Source of the DNA: Conexibacter sp.
Lineage (GTDB): Bacteria; Actinomycetota; Thermoleophilia; Solirubrobacterales; Solirubrobacteraceae
Length of the DNA stretch: 9,315 nt
Direction: 5' to 3'
Assembly (NCBI GenBank): GCA_025964215.1
Contig: JAOPZG010000473.1
Span: forward strand, 1 to 9,315
Shown: positions 4,381-9,315 of the stretch, piece after piece
How positions within the stretch are numbered: position 1 is the stretch's first letter
Layout of the letters: each line of letters begins with the position of its first letter
Notes under the pieces: model-generated
Database searches by the model: none
Seen by the model: the letters and a program-made list of their open reading frames with translations, nothing else
Told to the model about the DNA's origin: nothing
Position numbers and translations under genes: made by a program

Positions 4381-6054
4381 CTACTGCTTCTTCTTCTTGG
4401 CCTTCTTCTTCGGCGCCGCGACCTTGTAGTTCGCGAGCGTCAGGCGCTTGGTCGCCGCGAGGTTCGTGGCGTTGCCCGCGGCGTCGGCGGCCCCGCCGGT
4501 GAGCGTGATCGTCGTCTTGTGGTGGGTGTACTTCTTCGCCGCCGCGGCCGGAATCAGCAGCGGGATGCCGGCCGCCGCGCCAGGGCTCACGAGGCCGGTG
4601 CCCACCGGCAGGACCACCGTCTGGACGACGGTCTTGTACTTGGCCTTGCGATGGCCCCTGGCGTGGCGCACGAGCTTGCGGACGCTGAAGCTCAGCCGGC
4701 CGGTGGCCGTGAGGTTCGCGGCCTCGTTGCAGGAGACGGTCAGCGTGACCGGCAAGCGGCGGCGTCCGGAGCCGCCAGGCTTCCCGGGCCCGACGGCCGC
4801 CGTGCAAACCGGGGGCGTCACGTCGACCACGGTCACGCCGACCGCGGCCGTCGGCTCGTTGGGCTGCTGGGCCCCGTCGTTGTTGAGATCGACGTAGGCG
4901 GTCACCGTGTCGCCGCCGAGGTTGGCGGCCGGATCGGTGATCGTCGCGGTGCCGGACGCCGTCAGCGCCAGCTGGCCGGCGCCGGGGTTGGCGCCCGCGA
5001 CCGTCCAGTGCAGCGTCTTGCCGATGAACGGCCGGCCGTCGGTGTCCAGCGACGTGACGGCGATCGCGAGCGGGACTGCCTGCGGCGTGCTCGACGCGGT
5101 GGGCGTCAGCAGCAGCGCGGCGGGGATCGCCGCGCGGACGACGAGCGCGAACGACGCCGTCTGGCCGGGCGCCAGCGCCGTCGTGCGGTACTGGTCCCAC
5201 TGGACGGCGCCCGCGTTGTCGACGCGGTCGCCGACGACCTGGTCGTCGAGGCCGACGTCGAGGTCGTCTTGCCCGGCGTTGTCGATGATCCACCAGATCT
5301 GGCGCTCCCAGTCCGCCGGGTCGTCCTCGTCGGGCCCGTTGTTGCCGTAGCGCAGGCCCTCGTACGCCGTCCATGGCGGCGACGCGGCCGAGGAGGCCTC
5401 CTCGAAGCCACCGGAGCGACCGGTGTCGGTGTTCGTGCCGCCGACGAACCGCGGCGGCCCAGGCATGAAGACGCCGGTCCCGTAGTCGTCCCCGTCGTAG
5501 TAGAAGTCGGCGGCGGCGAAGGCGCGGAAGTTCAGCGGGTCCGGGGTCCTGTTCGTGACGCTCCAACCCACGCGGTAGCGCCCCTCGCCATTGACGTACG
5601 TCGTGGTCTGCGCGACCTCGGCGACCTCGCCGTCGTCGTCGCTGACCGCGTAGCGCGTGACCTGGGTCTTGGGATCGGCCGCCGTGCCACTGCCGGTCAC
5701 GGGCCCCTGGCCGAGCGGGTCGTACTCCAGGACCTCGTGCGGGCCTGCGTGCCCGTCGAAGCCGTAGACGGAGCCCTTGACCTCGCCGGGCGCCAGCGTG
5801 GAGTCGGAGTCCGGGAAGGCCAGGAAGAACCCGGCGTCGCCGGCCAGCTCGCGCGGCGAGTAGAAGACCCCGGCGCTCTGGCCGTCGAGGAAGCCCTGCA
5901 TCTGCCCGCGGTCGCCGACGTAGACGTTGAACGGCGAGCCGCCGAGGCTCACCACCTGCGACTGCGAGGCGGCCTGCGCCGTCGCCGTCCCTGTCAGCGC
6001 GCAGGCCAGCGCGGCGCTGGCGGCCAGCGCCGCCGCTCTGCTCATCCCCAACAT
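4381..6054 (-). CDS. secreted protein of unknown function with Big-like domain and polylysine tail
   Basis: A 557-residue exported protein I cannot assign. Residues 1-28 are a Sec signal peptide (short Arg-containing start, an Ala/Leu-rich core, cleavage likely after TATAQA). Residues 30-310 form an uncharacterised beta-rich domain with many acidic and aromatic stretches (AFPDSDSTLAPGEVKGSV, ADFYYDGDDYGTG, ERQIWWIIDNAGQDDLDVG). Residues about 315-410 resemble a bacterial Ig-like (Big) domain, with GKTLHWTVAGANPGAG and the acidic loop DLNNDGAQQPNEP, a possible Ca2+ site. After VTPPVC comes a second beta-rich segment, with basic patches (VRKLVRHARGHRKAKYK), that ends in KKKAKKKKQ. The first ATG is chosen because GGAGG (6062-6066, complement) lies 7 nt upstream; a second ATG three codons in is possible. 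It follows the glycoside-hydrolase-like gene by 96 bp on the same strand. It is probably surface or wall associated. Its function is unknown. Confidence 0.82.
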   Translation of the reverse strand: MLGMSRAAALAASAALACALTGTATAQAASQSQVVSLGGSPFNVYVGDRGQMQGFLDGQSAGVFYSPRELAGDAGFFLAFPDSDSTLAPGEVKGSVYGFDGHAGPHEVLEYDPLGQGPVTGSGTAADPKTQVTRYAVSDDDGEVAEVAQTTTYVNGEGRYRVGWSVTNRTPDPLNFRAFAAADFYYDGDDYGTGVFMPGPPRFVGGTNTDTGRSGGFEEASSAASPPWTAYEGLRYGNNGPDEDDPADWERQIWWIIDNAGQDDLDVGLDDQVVGDRVDNAGAVQWDQYRTTALAPGQTASFALVVRAAIPAALLLTPTASSTPQAVPLAIAVTSLDTDGRPFIGKTLHWTVAGANPGAGQLALTASGTATITDPAANLGGDTVTAYVDLNNDGAQQPNEPTAAVGVTVVDVTPPVCTAAVGPGKPGGSGRRRLPVTLTVSCNEAANLTATGRLSFSVRKLVRHARGHRKAKYKTVVQTVVLPVGTGLVSPGAAAGIPLLIPAAAAKKYTHHKTTITLTGGAADAAGNATNLAATKRLTLANYKVAAPKKKAKKKKQ

Positions 6055-6061
6055 CCCTCAG

Positions 6062-6066
6062 CCTCC
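6062..6066 (-). promoter_or_regulatory. ribosome-binding site of the secreted unknown protein
   Basis: GGAGG on the minus strand with a 7-nt spacer to the ATG at 6052-6054. It decides in favour of this start over the ATG three codons further in. Confidence 0.65.
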
Positions 6067-6122
6067 GTGGATCGTGATCCCGAGGCGACACTCTCGCAAC
6101 CCACAGCGCTCAACGGTACTGC

Positions 6123-6136
6123 ACCTAAGTGTAGGT
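6123..6136. repeat. small inverted repeat between the two secreted-protein genes
   Basis: ACCTA and TAGGT flank the 4-nt AGTG, 14 nt after the hydrolase stop codon and about 70 nt before the next start. This is one of the few AT-containing spots in the region. It could be a weak hairpin or a regulator site. I see no convincing promoter around it. Confidence 0.28.
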
Positions 6137-6150
6137 CGCTTCCACGGGGC

Positions 6151-7908
6151 TCAGCGCTTCCTGACCTTCACCGTGAAGTACGCCCACGGCGAGGACGAGG
6201 CCTTCAGCGGCTTCGGCGCGAGGTAGCGGACCCGTACGCGCCAGCTCCCGGAGCGCTCGAGCTTCTGGCGCGCCTTGAACGGCTTGCCCGCGGGCTTGGT
6301 GATCTTGTGCAGGGTCTTCCACGTGGCTTTGCGCTTCTTGGTGGCCTTGGTCCGCCACTGCCACTGGAGCTGGACCTTGCCGGGCATCGGCGAGCCCGAC
6401 GGGCTCAGGAGCCGGCCGGAGAGCACGCAGCTCGCGGCCTTGCTGCACGCGACACCCTTGAGCGTGAACCTCGCCGGGCCGACGGCGACGAGGTCGGTCG
6501 CGCTGACCTTCTTGACCTGGACGTCCTGGCTGGCGACGTTGCCCTGGGCGTCGGTCGCGCTGATCGTGATCGTGTGGGTGCCGATGGAGAGCGCCTTGGC
6601 GCCCTGCCAGTCCAAGGACACCACCTTGTCGCTGGCGAGGCCGTCGCCGAAGTTCTGGATGGTCTTGCCGTCGGCGGCGAAGCTGATCCGGCGCGGCGCG
6701 CCGGTGTCGTGCGCCGAGGCGGAGATCAGCAGGCTGCCCGCGTAGGACTGGCCGACCTTCGGCGTCACCACGGTGATCGCCGGCCCGGTGAAGTCCCCGC
6801 ACAACCCGCTCAGCGTGTCGCCGGTGGTGGCGATCTGGTGGAAGACGTCCCACGCCGGCTTGTGCGCGCCGGCGGTGGTGAGCAGGCCGTAGTGGCGCAG
6901 CTCGTCGAGCGGGCTCTCGGCGGTCGGCGCGTCGCGCAGCGTGAACCACGTCGCGGTCTCGACGCCCGGCTCCTGCGCGAGGCAGTGGTAGCCCTGGGCC
7001 AGGAACGTGGCCTGGTCGGCGGGCGTGACGCCCGAGGGCTTCAGCCCGGTCGAGGCGCCGCGCTCGCACGACGGCCCTCCGCCGGAGCCCGGCTGCGTCG
7101 AGGACCAGCCGTACTCGGTGACGCGCAGCGGCTTGGCGTCGCCGTGGGCGCGCATCGTCGCGAGCATCTCCCGCGCGCCGAGGAAGACGTACTGCGAGAT
7201 CCGCCCCGTGGCGTCGCGGAAGAAGGTCGCCGGGCCGTTGACCAGGCAGCCGGTGTCGAGGTGCGCGGCGGCCGCGTCGAAGCTCCCCTGGATCCCGTTG
7301 GCGTACAACTGCTCGAGCCACGGGAAGTCGCTGCCGGTCGTCGGGCCGAGGACGACCTCGGCGCTCGGGTCGGCGGCGCGCAGCGCGGGCGCGGCGGTCT
7401 TGACCAGCGTCGCGTAGGCGGCCGCGTCGGCCTTCGGCGCCCACCACTCGTCGGCGTCCTCCTCGTTCCAGAGCTCGTAGGCGATGTCGTGCCCGGCGAT
7501 CCCCGGGAGCGCCGCGAAGCGCGCGAGCGCGTCGGCGTAGTCGGCCGGGTCGCGCGGCGGCGTGTTCTGGTCGCCGGAGCCCGAGGCCCACTGCGGCGAG
7601 GTCGTGAAGACGAAGTTCGGGCGCACGCCGGCGGCGACGAGGCGGCCGACGATGTCGGTGTAGGCGGCGACGAGGCCCGGGTCCAGCCGGCCCTTGGCCG
7701 ACGGCTCGAGGTCGCGCCAGAGCAGGAACATCCGGACCTCGCGCGCGCCGGTCGCGAGCACCTCGTCGAGCGCCGGGCCGCTCGGGATCCCGGAGGCGTT
7801 GATCCCCACGGTCGGCGCCGCGCTCGCGCTCACGGGCACGGCGGCCGCGCCCCCGGTCGCGACCGCCACGAGGGCGACCAGGGTCAGGACACGGCGAAGG
7901 CGGCGCAC
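6151..7908 (-). CDS. secreted clan-A-like glycoside hydrolase with Ig-like modules
   Basis: Residue numbers here count from the TTG three codons upstream (7915-7917); subtract 3 for the GTG start used. Residues to about 33 are a signal peptide (RRLRRVLTLVALVAVATGG, cleavage near SASA-AP). Residues 36-365 look like a TIM-barrel glycosidase of clan GH-A: FLLWRDLEP, then AYELWNEEDADEWW with Glu152 after Trp-Asn as the expected acid/base, and PLRVTEYGWSST with Glu268 as the expected nucleophile. Residues about 378-470 are an Ig-like module (ITVVTPKVG...HTITISATDAQGNV). The last 110 residues are a beta-rich, strongly Lys/Arg-rich domain with two cysteines. The exact GH family and substrate are not recognisable to me; GH5- or GH39-like is the nearest. 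The GTG start is preferred because a GGTAGG lies 9 nt upstream, whereas the TTG directly abuts it. It follows the rhomboid gene by 33 bp and is probably cotranscribed with it. Confidence 0.85.
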   Translation of the reverse strand: MRRLRRVLTLVALVAVATGGAAAVPVSASAAPTVGINASGIPSGPALDEVLATGAREVRMFLLWRDLEPSAKGRLDPGLVAAYTDIVGRLVAAGVRPNFVFTTSPQWASGSGDQNTPPRDPADYADALARFAALPGIAGHDIAYELWNEEDADEWWAPKADAAAYATLVKTAAPALRAADPSAEVVLGPTTGSDFPWLEQLYANGIQGSFDAAAAHLDTGCLVNGPATFFRDATGRISQYVFLGAREMLATMRAHGDAKPLRVTEYGWSSTQPGSGGGPSCERGASTGLKPSGVTPADQATFLAQGYHCLAQEPGVETATWFTLRDAPTAESPLDELRHYGLLTTAGAHKPAWDVFHQIATTGDTLSGLCGDFTGPAITVVTPKVGQSYAGSLLISASAHDTGAPRRISFAADGKTIQNFGDGLASDKVVSLDWQGAKALSIGTHTITISATDAQGNVASQDVQVKKVSATDLVAVGPARFTLKGVACSKAASCVLSGRLLSPSGSPMPGKVQLQWQWRTKATKKRKATWKTLHKITKPAGKPFKARQKLERSGSWRVRVRYLAPKPLKASSSPWAYFTVKVRKR

Positions 7909-7931
7909 GCCGGGCAACCTACCGCCCGGCG
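7908..7931 (-). promoter_or_regulatory. hairpin presenting the hydrolase ribosome-binding site
   Basis: On the minus strand CGCCGGGC (7924-7931) pairs perfectly with GCCCGGCG (7908-7915) around the 8-nt loop GGTAGGTT. The loop holds the putative Shine-Dalgarno sequence, and the last stem base is the first base of the GTG start codon. The element lies in the short rhomboid-hydrolase gap. It may tune translation or act as an intercistronic stability hairpin. There is no T tract, so it is not a classical terminator. Confidence 0.45.
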
Positions 7932-7941
7932 CGGTCCCCCA

Positions 7942-8772
7942 TCAGAGCGTGTAGTCGTGGAAGTTGCCCGAGACCGCGATCGCCCCGGCGACCGCCGCCA
8001 CCGCGATCACCGCGCATGCCGCGTAGCCGAGCCACGGCTGGCGCAGCTTGTCGGCCTGGTGGAAGGCCAGGCCGGCGATCGCGCCGCCGATCAGGCCGCC
8101 GATGTGCGCGCCGATCGCGATGTGGAACGACGGCACGAGGCCAATGGCCAGGTTGATGAGGATGAGCCCGCCGAGGCCGCCGGCGAACGGGTCGTACCCG
8201 CGCCGGAACTGCTCGACGGCGAGCAGGCCCATCAGCCCGAAGACCGCGCCCGAGGCGCCGACGACCGGCACCTCCGTGGTCTGCACCAGCGCGCCGAACG
8301 AGCCGGCGAGCAGCGCGGTGAAGTAGACGACCCCGAAGCGCAACGAGCCGATCGCGCGCTCGAGCTGCTGGCCGAGCAGCCACAACAAGTACATGTTGAA
8401 CCCGATATGCACGATCCCGTTGTGCAGGAAGCCGCTGGTCGCCAGGCGCCAGTAGTCGTGGCCGAACTGGATCGTCGCCCCGTTGAGGGCGAAGTGCTGG
8501 TAGATCCAGCCGTTGCCGGAGCTCTGGAGGCCGATGCCCCCGCCCGCGCCGATGAACAGCAGAACGCAGGTCGCGATGATCGCCACCGTCACGCGCGGCT
8601 CGGCGTCGCGCGAGACCGTCGCCGCGTTGCGCACCTTCGTGCGCTGCTTCGCGCAGACCGGGCAGCGCATGCCGACCGAGGTGGCCGTCATGCAATCCGG
8701 GCAGATCGGCCGGCCGCAGTTCGAGCAGGAGACGCCCGTCTCGCGGTTGGGGTGGCGGTAGCAGGTGGCCAT
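7942..8772 (-). CDS. rhomboid-family intramembrane serine protease with N-terminal zinc-ribbon-like region
   Basis: A 276-residue membrane protein. Residues 4-40 hold regularly spaced metal-ligand candidates: C4-H7, C16-C19, C24-C27 and C37-C40 (for example CSNCGRPICPDC), a B-box-like zinc-binding pattern seen at the N-terminus of many actinobacterial rhomboids. Then come about seven membrane helices from residue 61 to 268. The rhomboid core is intact: His122 and Asn126 (HIGFN), the catalytic Ser174 in VGASGAVFG, and the catalytic His223 in GAHIGG. The protein should therefore be an active protease cutting transmembrane helices near the membrane surface. The substrate is unknown; the adjacent membrane anti-sigma factor is an obvious candidate. 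No strong ribosome-binding site precedes the ATG. A TAGCGT with an upstream TG lies 11 nt before it, a weak possible promoter. The anti-sigma gene ends 51 bp upstream and the hydrolase starts 33 bp downstream. Confidence 0.95.
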   Translation of the reverse strand: MATCYRHPNRETGVSCSNCGRPICPDCMTATSVGMRCPVCAKQRTKVRNAATVSRDAEPRVTVAIIATCVLLFIGAGGGIGLQSSGNGWIYQHFALNGATIQFGHDYWRLATSGFLHNGIVHIGFNMYLLWLLGQQLERAIGSLRFGVVYFTALLAGSFGALVQTTEVPVVGASGAVFGLMGLLAVEQFRRGYDPFAGGLGGLILINLAIGLVPSFHIAIGAHIGGLIGGAIAGLAFHQADKLRQPWLGYAACAVIAVAAVAGAIAVSGNFHDYTL

Positions 8773-8823
8773 GTGGGCGGCGCACGCTAGCAGCGCCCGA
8801 TCAAGATGAGATCAGGTCCGGCT

Positions 8824-9315
8824 TTACGCGAGCCGCGCGCCGACGACCGGCGCGCTCGTCGGCTGCTTGCTGCCACCGGAAGGCTCGGCCGTCACTAACA
8901 CACGGTCGGCGCCCTTGAGCGACTCGATGATCTCGACGCGCGCGCGGCCGTCCGCCGGGACGCTGAAGAGCGTGTGCGTCGGGCGCGGCCTGCCCTTCCC
9001 GCTCACGAGCCACACCTGGTAGACCTTGCCCGCCGGCGCGGCCGGCATGCCGTGCAGGTCGAGCTCGCCGTGCTGGCCCTTGGTGATCAGCGCGACCTCG
9101 GAGCCCTTCGGCCCGAAGCCCGGGTGCGTGTCGGTGCTGTCGCCCTGCGAGAGCAGGACGCCGCCGACGACGCCGAGCGCGAGCAGCGCCGTCGCCAGGA
9201 CGGCGACGGGCAGCGGGCGCAGGTGATCCCCGAGCCAGGCGCGGATCCCAGAGCGCTCGCGCCGCGCCGGCGCCGGCGGGCGGTCGGCCTCGGGCCCGGC
9301 GGCGCGCAGCAGCTG
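8824..9315 (-). CDS. RskA-type anti-sigma factor, C-terminal part (N-terminus beyond window edge)
   Basis: The frame is open to the right edge, so the start is outside. 163 residues are visible. Residues 1-30 are a charged, Pro/Arg-rich linker. Residues about 34-55 (LPVAVLATALLALGVVGGVL) are a single transmembrane helix. Residues about 70-160 match the extracytoplasmic RskA domain: VYQVWLVSGKG, PADGRARVEI and the hallmark VTAEPSGGSKQPTSAPVVG near the end. The missing part should hold the cytoplasmic zinc anti-sigma domain (HxxxCxxC) that binds an ECF sigma factor of the SigK group. In mycobacteria RskA holds SigK inactive until regulated proteolysis releases it. The ECF sigma gene would be expected just outside the right edge. 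The rhomboid protease gene begins 51 bp downstream on the same strand, with no obvious terminator between. Confidence 0.9.
   Translation of the reverse strand, partial: QLLRAAGPEADRPPAPARRERSGIRAWLGDHLRPLPVAVLATALLALGVVGGVLLSQGDSTDTHPGFGPKGSEVALITKGQHGELDLHGMPAAPAGKVYQVWLVSGKGRPRPTHTLFSVPADGRARVEIIESLKGADRVLVTAEPSGGSKQPTSAPVVGARLA

Noticed and set aside
4381..4420. Run of cttctt repeats at the end of the secreted-protein gene, considered as a simple-sequence contingency locus
   Set aside because: It encodes the lysine tail with mixed AAG codons interrupted by Ala and Pro codons. There is no perfect long repeat that would suggest phase variation.
3098..4429. Long open frames on either strand overlapping the binding-fold gene (3098-4429 plus, 3120-4358 minus)
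   Set aside because: Both are composition-driven shadows with Arg/Ala/Gly-rich translations. The frame starting at 3483 gives a coherent conserved protein.
6071..6099. Promoter-like TTGCGA-N17-CACGAT upstream of the secreted unknown protein (minus strand)
   Set aside because: The predicted transcript start would fall within the GGAGG ribosome-binding site, which would then be useless, so it is probably chance.
4519..8790. A 4.3-kb uninterrupted open frame on the plus strand, antisense to three genes
   Set aside because: Its codons are the exact reverse complements of the minus-strand codons, and the three minus-strand genes happen to share one register. A stop would require TTA, CTA or TCA in those genes, and these codons are avoided at this GC content. 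The translation is low-complexity Arg/Gly/Ala/Asp-rich with no domain.

Overview
The window is a very GC-rich chromosomal segment with dense short-spaced genes, codons ending almost always in G or C, and actinobacterial families (an RskA-type anti-sigma factor, exported proteins with lysine/arginine-rich C-termini, leaderless-looking starts). This suggests a Gram-positive actinobacterium. A Thermoleophilia/Solirubrobacterales member is my best guess, but that is inference from style, not from a marker gene.

Left part (1-1316): a LysR-type regulator, cut by the left edge, diverges from a small glutathione S-transferase-like gene. The 75-bp gap holds a possible operator and a leaderless-type promoter. 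The 444-bp gap that follows (1317-1760) has no credible gene. It is full of small repeats: a two-copy 60-bp hairpin module, two near-perfect odd palindromes and a 12-bp direct repeat spanning about 300 bp. It separates the GST gene from the convergent gene on the minus strand.

Middle (1761-4373): on the minus strand, a 4a-hydroxytetrahydrobiopterin dehydratase precedes a CNNM/HlyC-CorC membrane protein with paired CBS domains. Head to head with the dehydratase, only 13 bp away, is a plus-strand BtuF-like solute-binding-fold protein that lacks a signal peptide and has two CxxC motifs. Its stop lies 7 bp from the stop of the next, convergent gene.

Right part (4381-9315): four minus-strand genes run in the same direction and may form one transcription unit. 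In transcription order they are an RskA-type membrane anti-sigma factor (N-terminus beyond the edge), a rhomboid intramembrane protease with an N-terminal zinc-ribbon-like region, a secreted clan-A-like glycoside hydrolase with Ig-like modules, and a secreted protein of unknown function with a Big-like domain and a polylysine tail. Sensing (anti-sigma), membrane proteolysis (rhomboid) and two exported effectors together suggest an envelope or surface-carbohydrate module, although no direct link is proven. The most interesting points are the anti-sigma/rhomboid pairing, the unclassified secreted pair, a hairpin that presents the hydrolase ribosome-binding site in its loop, and the repeat-rich intergenic island. 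I found no rRNA, tRNA, CRISPR array, transposase or prophage gene.
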